DNA of 64,000 nt from Endothia cerciana. Its lineage: Eukaryota; Ascomycota; Sordariomycetes; Diaporthales; Cryphonectriaceae. The notes under the pieces were generated by a model. The model ran no database searches. It saw only the letters and a program-made list of their open reading frames with translations, and had not been told where the DNA came from. The DNA is taken from assembly GCA_026119935.1 (NCBI GenBank), contig JALRMH010000023.1, forward strand, positions 434,001-498,000, written 5' to 3'. Every line of letters starts with the position of its first letter. The stretch's first letter is position 1. Shown piece by piece: positions 31,187-43,121 of this stretch. A program made the translations under genes and the position numbers.

Positions 31187-33655
31187 TTAGATACCTGCTG
31201 TGCCAGGAACATTGGTCACACTCCCATTCAAGGTCGCAGGCCCGGCAATGTCAGCAAAGATGATACCACGTCCCGAAGTGCCGATATAGACGCGCCCATA
31301 CACCCTTGGATCTCCCAGGATCATGGTCGGCCCTCCGTATTGATGCGCCTCATCATTGACACTGACCCAGCTCGAGCCAGAGTCATCGGACCTGTATAGC
31401 CCATCCACGCTATCAGCACCTGAGCTGGCAACTCGTCCCCACAGAAACAGGACCACAGCCGTAGAGTTTGTAGACGGCGACGCCATCCCTACAGAGAAGT
31501 AGTTGGCTTCCAATCCAGCCGGTCCGACGCTCTCCCAACTGCTCCCAAAGTCACTGCTGTGGTACAGCCCACTTGAGCTCAGTGGCAGCCACAGTTCTCC
31601 CGCCTTGTTAAAGTTGACCACCGGCAGGGCGCATTGTCCCTCGGGCAGGCCAAGCGAAGAGCCTACCGAGCCATTGTAGCTCGTTCCTCCGTCTGTGCTG
31701 ATGTAGAATGTTCCACTGTCGCACGCGTAGAACGTCCCGGCCTGGACCTTATCAGCGCTGATGTTCGCTGTCTGTGTCTTCAAGTCTCCTGTTGGGGCGC
31801 TCCAGCTGATGCCCGCATCGGAACTAACCCACGGCCCATTGGCCTGCTCAGTGATGAGTGTAGACCAGACGAAGATCTCGCCCGACGCGTCAATTGTGAT
31901 GATACCGTCCGTCGTGGTACTCTCATTGATGCCAGGTGCACAGGTCGGGAACATGGACCAGCTGTGGCCCGAATCGGTAGAGTAAGCTCCTTGGCCACAA
32001 GCATCATACACACTGTAATTGAGCCCACAGTCTCCCACCCTTGCCACCATGTATGGCTTCTGACCTGCCCAGTCCAGGCTGTCAAGGTTACTGAAAGCAG
32101 GGAGGCGAAACATAGGCTGTGGTACCCATAGGTCATCGTGGGCCATGCCATTGATGTCGCCAAATCCACTAAGCAAGTTGGCTGGTCCGTCTGAGGGGCT
32201 TATCATGGCCAGTGCGACGGTCTCTTCGATGCCTTGGGCTTGGATATACCAGTCAGAGGCCGCGTTATCATCCGCCGCGAAGACGTTATCAGTCGACCAG
32301 ATTGTGGCCCCGGTACCGTACATGATGTGTCCGGGGTTGCTTGGGTCCATGAGGAGAGCACTCATCCACCAGCCAAACTTAGTCAGACTATAAAGGGGAG
32401 AAGAAGCACCATAGCCCTGCCAATTTTCAGTCCAGTCAAATGATAGCCAGGGCACTACAGTGCCGTTGTCCAGTGCTGCCTCAGAAATCGGGTGGCCCCA
32501 GTATCCGCCGGTGCCGTTGGGAGAAGACAGCTGGGATACGTCTTTCCAGGACCTGCCACCGTCACGGGAGAGATACAGGCTGTCGAGTGCTGGACCAGGA
32601 TCCCGATTCAGTGTTGTCACGACCAGAGTGTCGGGATCCTTCGAGTCCACGCTGATGCCGCAGAAACCTCCCGGCGGCCATGCCTGAGGTTCATACGGCG
32701 GTGGGTAGCTGTTATTCCCCAGACCTGGGGTGATGTTCGTCCAGACCGACTTCTTGGTCTCATATTTGTACACGTAGCCGTACTGGACACCATATGGGCC
32801 AGGATAATCCGCGTAAGTGACGTACAACGTCGCGCCGTCGGAAGTCAGGACGCCTTTCATAGGCTGAGGTCCCGTGCTGAGGGGCATTTCGCCCTCCACC
32901 AGGGTCGGATTCTCCCATCTCGTCGGCTGTCTGGGCACTGGCTCCCACGTCTGCCCGTCGTTCCCCGTCACGTAGAGGCCGCCGGGTGTGCTGCCGCCAA
33001 TGTAGATCTTGCCGCTCTTGGTCGGGTCAAAAATGACAAAGTAGATTCCCATGGTGTTTGCAAACGCGTCAGGGATACTCGTCACGTTTGTCCACGTCTT
33101 TGCATAATCCTCACTCTTCCAGAGGCCTTCCGTGCGGGTGCCGAACCAGACCTCGTTGGATTTAAAAGGGTTGACGGCAATCCTCTCACCGTTATTCCGG
33201 CCCAGCTCGTTCGAGCCCATGATGAAAGGCGTGGGGACAACATCGAACGTCTCGCCCCGATCAGTCGACACGAAGAATGCGCTGTTGTTGCTGGTGAGAT
33301 AGCGCCCCTGGGCCAGATACAGCCGATCTGGGTCTGTCGGGTCCAGACCGATGGACTCGGTGCCGAGGAGGTTCGAGTCGGCTGCGCTGATGAAGTCCGT
33401 GATGGGGATCCACTTGTTCTCATCCTGTTCCCAGCGGTATGCACCACCAATGTCGGTACGCACGTACATCAGGTGTTCCTCAGCTGGGTGGGCGATGATG
33501 CCGGTAATGTAGCCTCCCCCGGTGACGGCAACGTGGTTGAACTGGTAGGGGTAGCTTTTTGTTACTGAGCGGGCGGTCGGGACCAGAGCTGTCAGGAGGC
33601 TCAGTAATGCTAAGCTGGGCAGCCTGGACGGCCGTCCCAGCCTCGTTGCCGCCAT
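31187..33655 (-). CDS. Xyloglucanase, glycoside hydrolase family 74
   Basis: A single exon of 822 residues. A signal peptide (about 1-30) is followed by the double seven-bladed propeller of GH74, with recurring S-x-D-x-G-x-S/T-W blade motifs (for example VSTDRGETFD, LSRDGGRSW, YSTDSGHSW, YISTDGGTSY, YRSDDSGSSW). The first catalytic Asp is Asp68 in YVRTDIGGAYRW. The second site lies in the FGDINGMAHDDLW stretch (498-510). The GYWGHPISEAALDN and WLSFDWTENWQG segments also fit the family. It should hydrolyse the beta-1,4-glucan backbone of xyloglucan outside the cell. There is no C-terminal cellulose-binding module, unlike many homologues. Its 3' end faces that of the epimerase, 226 bases away. 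Confidence 0.93.
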   Translation of the reverse strand: MAATRLGRPSRLPSLALLSLLTALVPTARSVTKSYPYQFNHVAVTGGGYITGIIAHPAEEHLMYVRTDIGGAYRWEQDENKWIPITDFISAADSNLLGTESIGLDPTDPDRLYLAQGRYLTSNNSAFFVSTDRGETFDVVPTPFIMGSNELGRNNGERIAVNPFKSNEVWFGTRTEGLWKSEDYAKTWTNVTSIPDAFANTMGIYFVIFDPTKSGKIYIGGSTPGGLYVTGNDGQTWEPVPRQPTRWENPTLVEGEMPLSTGPQPMKGVLTSDGATLYVTYADYPGPYGVQYGYVYKYETKKSVWTNITPGLGNNSYPPPYEPQAWPPGGFCGISVDSKDPDTLVVTTLNRDPGPALDSLYLSRDGGRSWKDVSQLSSPNGTGGYWGHPISEAALDNGTVVPWLSFDWTENWQGYGASSPLYSLTKFGWWMSALLMDPSNPGHIMYGTGATIWSTDNVFAADDNAASDWYIQAQGIEETVALAMISPSDGPANLLSGFGDINGMAHDDLWVPQPMFRLPAFSNLDSLDWAGQKPYMVARVGDCGLNYSVYDACGQGAYSTDSGHSWSMFPTCAPGINESTTTDGIITIDASGEIFVWSTLITEQANGPWVSSDAGISWSAPTGDLKTQTANISADKVQAGTFYACDSGTFYISTDGGTSYNGSVGSSLGLPEGQCALPVVNFNKAGELWLPLSSSGLYHSSDFGSSWESVGPAGLEANYFSVGMASPSTNSTAVVLFLWGRVASSGADSVDGLYRSDDSGSSWVSVNDEAHQYGGPTMILGDPRVYGRVYIGTSGRGIIFADIAGPATLNGSVTNVPGTAGI

Positions 33656-34717
33656 TGTGAGAATGTGGCTGTGGTTCGTCCTCTTTGGGGTTCAGGGGCG
33701 ATGGCAGAGCGGCGAGCTACAAGACAGAGCTGTCAAGAGGATATCAGCTTACGGCGGCGATCCACCATATATTCGAGCAGCTGCAACGTGAGCCCCTGCG
33801 CTACGACATTCAGAAGTTCCGGGCACATGGGCAGAGCGAATCGTAAAGCCGGTCTAGCTACGGAGTATCGAATAGTCAAATATGCGTATGTGCTGCGGAT
33901 TCACCCCTCCCCTGGAAAGGCAAGTCTCTACACCTCGGCAGCGCTAATACGGTGAGGGATATGGCCACCACCTATCAACACTGTACAATCTAGAAGTGGG
34001 CAAGGGAACATGGTTCACAAGTGACAGCGCTGCAAGACGCAGCGTGAGTGCGTAGATGTTGCGTTAATCAATATGTTCCCTTATCACTGTAGGTATAGCA
34101 AGTGCTTTTGGCTCTGAATCCGGCCTTCCTCCCAGACGAGGTTCAATGCCTCATGAATAGACGCCGCTGCGACCTCTAATTCATCGGCACGGCTTCCGGT
34201 CCACTGAAAAGCCCCCGCAAAGCAACCCATGCATTCCGCACACGCATCGTCTGTCTCCGTATATTCATCCCCATGGGCGGAGCGCCGCTGGCCCATGGGG
34301 AATGGTGGCCTAGAGTCAGTGACGCGACGGAAAATTTGGATTCCATCCAGAAGGGTCCCCACTCGTGTCATCTGATCTCTGCCTCTGTCAATCCGACCTG
34401 GGCTTCACTGCTCACCGGGCCGTGATTCCGGAAGCGGTCTGGGACATCCCTTGCACATTACAACTGTCGAAAAGCTGGACCGACCGACGCCTGGCGAGTC
34501 TTTCCTAGCCATTCTTTGACATTCGCATCTTGCACGCAATCGACAATCACAGCCTGTGAATTGACGACCGCCGCCTACCACCCTCACTCAGCACACAGAC
34601 GGGATCAAGGTCGTGCATGCAGCGACGATGCTGAGTACAGGCCTTCCTTCACACCACTTCGCAGCCTGTAAATCAGGACTCTGTCCCATAGTGAACGAAG
34701 CTATCGCCACTGGGATT
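33656..34717. other. Promoter of the GH74 gene and spacer
   Basis: It lies between the GH74 start and the 3' end of the next minus-strand gene. No protein-like frame was recognised. Confidence 0.5.
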
Positions 34718-36625
34718 CTAGGTCCCGCCATCCGAAGGCACCCCACCGCCCTGAGATTGCCAGCCCGAATCTATCGAGGCAAGCCGCTCCGGGTGGTAAG
34801 TAGGTCTGGCCATACTCGGCAATCTTGGCGATCGCCGTGACAGAGACGATGGTCCGGCGCCGAAGACTTCGCTAAGACTCGGCAGTCGTTCACAAGGCTG
34901 AGCGCCTGGCGACAGCCCTTGAATAGGAGCCAGTTGCGGGGAGAACTTTGCAACCTCGAGATCGTAGTCCATACCTACTCCCTCATCGAACTTGTTGCGA
35001 TCGTCTCGCTCTGCACCTGCAGCCTGGTTTGGACACGTGCGGACCGTCTCGGCATAGTCCTCATCAATATCCATTTTGTCCGCTGCAGAGGCGAATAAAG
35101 CAGGGTTGTTATGTTCGTCTTGCACATTATGATCGGTCCGTGTGATCTCGATGGCACTAGCGTCAGAGTCAAGCATTTCCGCATCTTCCTGGCCATCGAC
35201 GTCCGCTGATGGCTTAGGCAATGTGGAAGATAGGCTGTTGGTGGAAAACCTAGCCGCATCGGCAGAGAGCCCAGCAGTGTCGTCTTTCATGTTCGTCCCG
35301 AGATTGATCTCAAAAGCCCCATCCTCTCCCAAACCGGCAAGACGATCTGACATCTCTTTGAACTTCGCCGCCGCCTTCCGGCCCCGGACCGGTCCATCGA
35401 CCTTGACATTCACGGAACGCAAGTCCGCCGCGGCAACCCAATCGATTGGCATGCTTGACAAAGCCGATTTCGTGAACTCCATCTTCTGCCCGGGTTTTCT
35501 CGGAATCTTGAGTTTCCTAGGCTTTCGGTCATCAAAGAAGAGGAAGAGGAAACAGCGCTCCTTGACGCGCGGGCTTCCGTCCTCGAAACCTGGCGCCCAG
35601 CCTGCGAGGCTCGTGATGCTCTCGGTAGATGTGACGTTGCCGTTCCCATCGTCCTTATCGATCCTGGTGAGCTTGGGCACATAACACTCCGGGAAGCCGT
35701 CTTTGAGATCCATCTCGCCCATGGCGAAGTCCAGGTTGATGTCCTTCTCCCAGTCGTCGCCATTCCATGGTAGTATGACTCCCATGTAGACCTCGATTCT
35801 TGATGCGTTTTGATAGTATACTTGGTAGACTCGGCCGGGTATTGCGTCGGTCACGCCCTGGAATGAAGTCGAAGCGGGACTCGAAGGTCCTTGGTCTGAC
35901 TGTTCCTGTTTGGAAGTGATGATTTTGCTGCTTGGAGGCATGGTCGGTGGGGAATGCGTGCCCAGTGGAGCTGCTAAGACCGGGCGAGATTGCACGGGCT
36001 TTGGCGAAGATGAGGCCGTCGCGGTCGGTAAGTTCGGGTTCTGCTCAGCGGATCCCGCCGGGGCCGCGAGAGATGGACGAGATGGCGTAGCGTCCTCCGC
36101 AGATGTCGTGGTCAGCTTTGAGATCTGACGCCGAGCTGTCGACTGCTCCGGCACTTCCGCGGACGCCAAGCCTCGCCGTGAGAGCTCCCTGCCAGGCGAA
36201 TCCGATATTTCGTCCATGCAAGCCTGCCACTTTGCCCAGTACTCCTCGTCGAGTCGTGTCATTTCCTCGTGATGATGGGCGATCTGCGCACGAAGCTCGG
36301 CCTGGCTCTTCGCGACCTTCTTGGCCTCAGCCGATTCACTCCTACCAAACCTGCTGCGCCACTGGTCGAAATTGTTCATGCCGCCATCTGCGACGAAGTT
36401 CTCGAAATCCTTAGCCTGGCCGACCCAGTATGCGGCTTCTGCTTGGCTAATCGCGTTGTGAATACCGTTGATCATGACTCTAAGAGACTCACGTCGCTGA
36501 TCGATTGCCTTGAGCTCCCTGTGGGTGGTTCTGAGCATAGAGAACAGAGTCGGCCTGCCCTGGGGGGTCTTCCCCGCCGTATCGCTGGCGTTGGTCTTCG
36601 GTGCCATGACGTTTCCGTCATCCAT
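34718..36625 (-). CDS. Hypothetical protein, probably nuclear
   Basis: A single long exon of 635 residues from the ATG at 36625. Residues about 25-140 are charged and likely helical or coiled coil (FSMLRTTHRELKAIDQRRES, later QAELRAQIAHHHEEMTRLD). A Ser/Pro/Thr-rich disordered stretch follows (about 150-265), then a folded-looking central region with GRVYQVYYQNASRIEVYMG, ILPWNGDDWEKDINLDF, ECYVPKLTRID and RCFLFLFFDDRKPRKLKIPR, then another disordered acidic tail. Basic clusters such as PVRGRKAAAKF suggest nuclear location. I recognise no named domain. The long frame, codon-like structure and absence of stops support a real gene. Confidence 0.75.
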   Translation of the reverse strand: MDDGNVMAPKTNASDTAGKTPQGRPTLFSMLRTTHRELKAIDQRRESLRVMINGIHNAISQAEAAYWVGQAKDFENFVADGGMNNFDQWRSRFGRSESAEAKKVAKSQAELRAQIAHHHEEMTRLDEEYWAKWQACMDEISDSPGRELSRRGLASAEVPEQSTARRQISKLTTTSAEDATPSRPSLAAPAGSAEQNPNLPTATASSSPKPVQSRPVLAAPLGTHSPPTMPPSSKIITSKQEQSDQGPSSPASTSFQGVTDAIPGRVYQVYYQNASRIEVYMGVILPWNGDDWEKDINLDFAMGEMDLKDGFPECYVPKLTRIDKDDGNGNVTSTESITSLAGWAPGFEDGSPRVKERCFLFLFFDDRKPRKLKIPRKPGQKMEFTKSALSSMPIDWVAAADLRSVNVKVDGPVRGRKAAAKFKEMSDRLAGLGEDGAFEINLGTNMKDDTAGLSADAARFSTNSLSSTLPKPSADVDGQEDAEMLDSDASAIEITRTDHNVQDEHNNPALFASAADKMDIDEDYAETVRTCPNQAAGAERDDRNKFDEGVGMDYDLEVAKFSPQLAPIQGLSPGAQPCERLPSLSEVFGAGPSSLSRRSPRLPSMARPTYHPERLASIDSGWQSQGGGVPSDGGT

Positions 36626-37793
36626 GGCGGCGATTCCTCGGCTGTGCGATTGCTGAAATGGCTGATGGAGAGGTTGACAAATGCACAGTGGAGGTTGAGA
36701 CAAAGGGGGGTGAGGTCAGATTGCTTGGAGGCACTAGAAAAGATCTGCTACTCCAGATTACAAAGAAGCCGTGGACTGGACTGTGCGCTGTAGACGGGGA
36801 CGTGGGCGTGAACGAGGATAAGGCGACCAGAATAACTTCGCCTGTCCAATGAATGGCAAAACGGAACGAGTCCTCGCTGATCTGGACTTTTCACCCGAGA
36901 GGTTGTCTGGTCAGTCACCAGCTGCCTCGAACAAGAATAACCTTGTGATTTGGAATGATGTCGTAAGATGATGTTGTTGTGCTCTCTGCTGGACGCAATA
37001 ACTCTGTTAAACCCGCTCGTGCTTTGATTGCTGTCGCCAAGAGTGAACAAGAGCGATGCCGCGTTCACATGAGAACCTCGTTCTTTCCGCTGTTGTCTTG
37101 AAGTCCGCCGGCTGCTCGGCAGGTGAAAGGGGCCTAGTGATAAGTGGCCAAGTGTATTGGCCACTTGTTGATGTGCTGTGTGTGTGTTGTCTAACCAAGA
37201 AAAGTTCTATAAAACGCCACACGCTTCCAAAGGACCAATGAGCAGATTTGAGGTCCCAGAGGGGAGGCTAGCCGGGCACTGCCAGGGAAGCGTGGACCTA
37301 ATCAACCAACAAATTTTATTATACTGGTAAGACTTCTTGGTGTGGATACTGGATGTGGAATCCAGTTCCCGGTCCGCGCATTACGGTCTCCAGCGAATTA
37401 CTGCAAATCCCTGAATCACGGCATCACGAGGCCAAGATCGTCTGTTCTTGTTGTGAATCACCTTCCAGATGCTATGCAGACCTTCTCTGAGATACTGATC
37501 ATGCATGTACACCCGATGAGCCTGTCTCCTTGTGACTCGACCTATTTTAGACCTGCTGAACTGTGACCCATAGTCTGCCCAGTATGATGACCTTGGATTC
37601 TTGGGCTGTGAAAAGTCGCCACCACAACCGGCGTATTGGGAGCCCTGACCCTAACCCTTGTTCAGCGGATGACCCGGTGTGTATTACTTATCAACATGAG
37701 GAATTCCAGGCGGATTTTCAATCAACCTGTCGACATCCTAGCCTGATAAGGTGGCACTCCTCCGTTGGTTCAATCGTTCAGACAGGGAAAAGT
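36626..37793. other. Divergent promoter region
   Basis: Between the divergent hypothetical gene and Nudix gene. Short random frames only. Confidence 0.5.
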
Positions 37794-38411
37794 ATGTCAA
37801 CAACCAAGTCAAACCCACGTGTCGGTGTTGCTGTTGTGATCCAGGGCCCGGATGGACGCGTAATCTTCGGACGGCGCAAGGGCAGCCATGGCGCAGGTTC
37901 GTCATCGTGATGCCCGATCTCCTCCCACGCATGAGAGGCTTGTTCTTGTGCTTACTAGATGTCAAATCGATCAAGGACAATGGGCTTTTCCTGGGGGTCA
38001 TCTCGAGCATGGCGAAAGCATCCTCGAGTGTGCGGAGCGAGAAACGCTGGAGGAAACCGGGCTGAGTGTAAAGGGACTGAAAATCATAAACGTCACCAAT
38101 GATGTCTTCACAGAGCTGGACAAGCACTATGTTACCCTGTTTGTCCTCTGTGAGATTTTGGATCCACAGCAACAACCTCAGGTATGTAGTGTGGAGCAAA
38201 GATGCTTACCTCCTCTATGTTGTTGCCCGATGCTGATTACGACGTCCTTCAACAGCTGTTGGAGCCCGATAAGTGTGAGAAATGGGTGTGGCTGCACCTC
38301 GATGATCTCAGACAGATCAACTCCGAGGAACTGTTCCTGCCGATTCAGAACCTTCTGAAACAGTCACCCAGCCTCGGGCAACTGCTTCAACCGCTGCCAG
38401 CGGGGCTGTGA
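37794..38411 (+). CDS. Nudix hydrolase, NUDT15/MTH2-like
   Basis: Three exons, 37794-37896, 37976-38181 and 38256-38411, encode 154 residues. The first acceptor is read as TCAAG, which joins GSHGAG to QWAFPGGHLE. The Nudix box is complete, G-x5-E-x7-R-E-x2-E-E-x-G, in GHLEHGESILECAERETLEE followed by TGL. The N terminus (RVGVAVVIQGPDGRVIFGRR) and the KWVWLHLDDL stretch are those of the NUDT15/MTH2 group, small cytosolic pyrophosphatases that clean modified nucleoside triphosphates. No targeting signal is seen. Exact substrate is unknown. Confidence 0.85.
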
Positions 38412-39173
38412 GGCCGCAATCTCGACCTGTCCCGTGGCCCGGGGTCCTGATACCTCCCCTATCACACCGAGCATGAGATCATTGAACGCCGTGTGCGATT
38501 TCGTCTTGTGGATGTGCAGTTCTCGTGTTCTTGTATTGTCAATACTTCCTGGCCGATTTGCAGTCCTTTCTCTGCCCCCCAAGGCATATATGTGAGCCCA
38601 GTGACGCCTGCAATATTCCAGCTTTTGAGGAATAGTAAGCCGTTCAGTCTCTTTTGAGGGCAGGTGAAGCATTCAGATGTCCATTCACTCGTTACTATCG
38701 GCAAGGTACATTGTATATCCGTGCGACTAGTCTTATATACCACTGCTAGAATATGTCGATGGATAAACGCACTGAGAAAGCAGCATATGAGCTATGTTGT
38801 TGAAAAATATGTCCACAGTAATGATCGCTGAAAATTCCAATCGTAAATTCATCATCCATGAGGGGAATGTGCAGGTGATCTGCTTGCCCACAAAGACAGC
38901 CAGCTAACTGAAGGCTTGTCTGCAAGGAAATAATTTGTGTGGCTTGAATCCCAAGGTGAGAGGGAGTTCGTACCTGACGACCACACCCTATCAATGTGGT
39001 CGTGGGGGAGAGCGTTCGGGTAGATGGCTCACGTGGTTCGAGTGGACGGATACTGATGAGACCCTCCTCCATGAGGGCCCAACCCTGGTATTCAATATCC
39101 TCACCGCCATCATCATGCCCTGAAGGCCTTGTATCAGACTCTTCCCCCGGTGTTCACAATGAGGCCAGGAGGT
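38412..39173. other. Convergent spacer
   Basis: Between the 3' ends of the Nudix gene and the PAN-like gene. Nothing was recognised. Confidence 0.5.
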
Positions 39174-40016
39174 CTAGACCCAGACGAGCAGGGAGTAGCA
39201 CAATATCGAAGCACCTAACCACCCCCCGCGTTGGGACAAGCTAGCTGGAGCACTGGACGTATTACTTCCGGGCTGTAAGGAAGCCGTGGAGGTAGATGTT
39301 GATGTGCCTGACGAGTCAGAGCTAGTCTGCGACGAGGATACGCCGTTGGTCTTGGAGGTTGATGATGCACCAGTCGCCAGGCCTGTGGTGATGGTCGTGG
39401 AAGCTGGAGATGCGCCCGCACTCGTCACTGTCTGCCCTCCAGCATCACTGCTCCCCGATATCGAGGTTGTTGCTCCAGCTGTGGATGAGCCGCTCTGCGC
39501 TGAACCAGTGCTCTCGCTCTGCTGGCTGGCTTGAGTGGTCAGAGTTGCTGAGGCAGGGTTCGTAGTAGTGGCCGCTGGAACCGTCGATGCCTCTAGGGTG
39601 GTCGATTCTTCCGGGGCAGAAGACGTCGTTGTTGGCATGACAGTCGCGAAGCTGGATGTCGACTGCACGTCCATGCAGTTCCGGTCGTAGAACAGAAAAG
39701 GTGAGTTGGATTGCTGCCGGAAATTTGTGTCACTGCACGGCCAGATCAGCATATTTCTTTGGAGGGGAAGGTCGTACCAGCCTTTGACCTACAGTGGTGT
39801 TGAGTACAGCAGACATTGGGAGTCACCGAAGGCGAAGCTCTGGCAGATCGGGTCTGACTGACACTTGGCAGAGCACAAGTCGAAAGTGGCCAGGCTTCCA
39901 TCACCACTGTAGAAGTATGCGTTTGTGCCTCGGTCGTAGCCATGTGCAACACCGCATGTGATATCAGATAGCGCCGGCACAGCCAGTCCGAGCAAGATGA
40001 GGGCGGAGGACTTCAT
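39174..40016 (-). CDS. GPI-anchored surface protein with a PAN-like cysteine domain
   Basis: Two exons, 40016-39793 and 39732-39174, encode 260 residues. The splice turns LLYSTP into LDTNFRQQ, and exon 1 otherwise runs into a stop. A signal peptide (MKSSALILLGLAVPALS) is followed by a Cys-rich domain (TCGVAHGYDRG, DLCSAKCQSDPICQSFAFGD, SQCLLYS, then YDRNC) that resembles the PAN/apple-like domain of many fungal surface proteins. Next comes a low-complexity Ser/Thr/Ala stretch of about 150 residues, likely O-glycosylated. The C terminus is hydrophobic (GASILCYSLLVWV) after small residues, a GPI-attachment signal. It is probably a wall or plasma-membrane protein of unknown role. Confidence 0.8.
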
Positions 40017-43000
40017 AATAGCAACGAACGACAAGAAGATACGTAGCGAGAGATATTGGCTGTGGGGGTGGGGAAAACGAGTGTAGAATCAGTGGATGAA
40101 GAGAGGCAAGAGCCAAGTGGTGGGGAGGAAAAAAAAACGACGCCAACAGGAGGGCAAGAGATATGTAACAAGGGAATTAAGCTTAAAAGAAATGGGAATT
40201 GCCCGGGTGGGAGGACCACCGGGGCTATAACGAATCACTAACATCGTAGAGACGAGCGGCAGCGCATCACATGAGGGTCAAATGCAGTAGTTTAATACGA
40301 AAATGTTCGAAACGAGGAAGTCCAATCATAAGCACCAAATCTGATGGCAATTTCCGCAGCGCCGTCCCAGGGCCATCGTGAACCCTGGCGGTCAAGGTTT
40401 GTCAGTCCTGCTTCGGGATTAGTGGAGCGGGTGATAGCACGCTCTCGAGAGGGGCCCGTTGCATCCATGCGAGACATACGGCCGTTTTCTTTGTGGCTTG
40501 ACCCCTGTCAAAGTATTTATCGAGCCTTCTATGATCCGTCGTGTGGTAGCTTGCAGCTTGCTTCCCGAAATGTGGACCGAGATCTCAACGGCGGCAGCAT
40601 CGGTTGAGGTAGACTGTGATGAAGAAGTCATGTCTAGGCTGTCGATCCCAGGGTCTTTCAGTCCGACGGGCACAATGAACCCCCATGCTGTGGCGTCGTG
40701 CTCCGAACAATCCTTTTCCCGTTATTGTGCCGGTATCTCATTGTCCAGACAAGGGAGCGGTGCGTTTGCTGCCCACGCCATGCAACGTAGCGCGGTTTGT
40801 TGAACCGGAATCCGCCCGATGCCGCAATCTGCATGGTCGCTACCAAAGATGGAGCTGCCATCCAAGCCAAGATTGGCAAGCCTCAAGCTTATCTTTGGTC
40901 AGATATATAATACCGGTAGTAGAGCGTCTGAATGAGCTGTCTATACCTCTGAATCTTTCCCCATCGTATCCCGTCTTATTGAGGACAGACAGCCCGTGTT
41001 AGCTATTTCGGATGACTCGTAGACACCGAGGCAGGAGTGCGGTCACCGATGAGGAAGCCATTTCAAGAGGGACGCAAGATGATCTATTCTTCTGGTTCTA
41101 TGTTGTTGACGGTCCATGTGAGGTCTTAACAACTTCGAAATGTGATGGTACGATGGCCTGTAAAATTCAACCCGACCTGCATTCTGCTCATCTTCGAATG
41201 CCCACTTGAGACCACGGTCGATTACGAAAACAAAATAGACAGAGACACAAGGACGGTAACACAACGACGATCTTTGGAGCCGTACACTATGTCTATATGG
41301 CATCAACGTAGGCATAGGATCCGCACGGAACATGAGATCATGAAAGATACTCGTATCAGGCTTTGATTCCTCTGCGACGGCCTTGCAAACAATGGTCCTC
41401 GAGCATTGTTCGAGCAGCGGCGGGTGGCGGTACAACATTTCCAGCTTCCAGGGCCATGCTCAATCTTGCGATGGTGCAACAATCCAAAAAGATGAGATAC
41501 AGTGCTGATGTAAGTCATAGGGAAGCACATTCTTCCCATGCGTTAACTAAGACGTGTCTGAAAATGGCGTAGGTAGCTGCCGTTGGGCCCTGCCAGACGT
41601 TCCAAACCCAGAAGGCTGAAGAGAGAGTGCAAAGCACCCTGATGGGGCTTGAGAGCCGTCTCACCGTGCTGGTGCCGGACGAAAGAATACATGTTAGACA
41701 GCAGTGCTGGACGCGGCCCCTTCGCCTATGTACTAGACACCAGTATCAAGACTGAACATAAAGGCTTCGATCCAGCGTCTAATAGAATGCAGATGGCAAT
41801 TACATAGATACCGAGCGCGGGAGGGCAGGCACAGTACTCACGTCGCCGGCATAATTGAGGGCCAATGAATACGGGGTGGCCAAAGGTGCAACAGTAAATC
41901 GTTGCTAGGGTTTTTCCTGGATCGTCTCGAGGAGCAGTCTCTAACAATATGCCTGGGTACCAGTGGGCCGTCGACGGCATCTTTTCGAAGATATGTGAAT
42001 CTTGATCTATAATCAGTATGAGTCTGGGTTAGCATTCTAACATTGCAATTAAAACGTCCACGGTCTTAGGACTTACTAGAGGACCAGGTGGTTCTTTCTC
42101 TGCGGCGCAGAACGATACTATACAAGCTGTCGTCGAGACCGAAGTCTCGACTGGCTGGAAAATCAGGCTACAGATGCTGTCGGAGTAAGCACTGCACTGA
42201 TCATTAGTCTGCCCGACGATTTCACGTTGACTCAGTCACCGCACAGGTCTCCGGCCGTGACGGTCGAGGAGACCAACATCCCACATGGCTTCGAAAGGAG
42301 GTAGAAGTCCAAGTTCGGCCCAACGGTCGGTATTCTCGCTCCCGGTACCAACATCATATCAGCATCGCACCCAACCTCGCGAGGGTATGCTGTATGTCTG
42401 TTACGTCGGTGGCACTAAATTGGTTGCTGTACTTGATGGGCTAAACGAACTATGTCACTCCTGGGACGTTGTCTCACGCTCCAAGGACCTCGCTATCAGG
42501 ATTTCAACCATGGGTGCGACCAACGGAACTATGAACTTGATGGCGTATAATGGGGCTGCTTGATCGTGTCGCGCGGTAACGGGTCAAAGGGATCGATGGC
42601 AAGGCTGCATCGAGGATATGCGTTCCCTTTGCATTTTCCAATCTCCCCGATATCCTATTCTGACAGGTCCTAGAGGCATGCACACCTAATAAAATTGTTT
42701 ATATCACACTACAGCATACGAAAATCAAGTTCCCGTATGCATAAAAGACAGCCGGATCTTCACGGTCAACCTGAGGAAATGACTGACTCTTCACCGCCCG
42801 CTTCATCACCAATCCCTTGTAGGCCTCTTGAGAATACGGCTCATATCTCAGCGAGACCGCTCGCCATGTTGGCAACCACTCTTTCGACCGAGGTCGACCA
42901 GTACAGTCCATAGTGGACACTGACGCTAAGCCCCAAACACGAATGGTGCAGATATTGCATCAAGATGCGTTCGCGCGCCTTCTAGGTGTATTAAAAAACT

Positions 43001-43121
43001 CCATGATAACCATTGTCAACCCATGGTAGCGCCCGAACACTCCCTAATATCCCCAGCCTCAGATGCCGACCAAGGCCTGGAGGAACCTCTCGCGCTCCCC
43101 AATAGCGCCCCCACTAGGTGG
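40017..43121. other. Gene-poor region, 3.1 kb
   Basis: It contains the promoter of the PAN-like gene and the 3' flank of the Upc2-like regulator. Frames such as 42285-42563 (+) and 41043-41438 (-) are short and unlike known proteins. Decayed coding sequence is possible, but I cannot identify any. Confidence 0.45.

Noticed and set aside
32492..33568. 358-codon plus-strand frame opposite GH74
   Set aside because: Antisense shadow of a clear GH74 coding sequence in GC-rich DNA.
42285..42563. 92-codon plus-strand frame (MASKGGRSPSSAQRS...)
   Set aside because: It has some ordered-looking sequence, but no recognised motif, no supporting exon upstream and stops in neighbouring frames.
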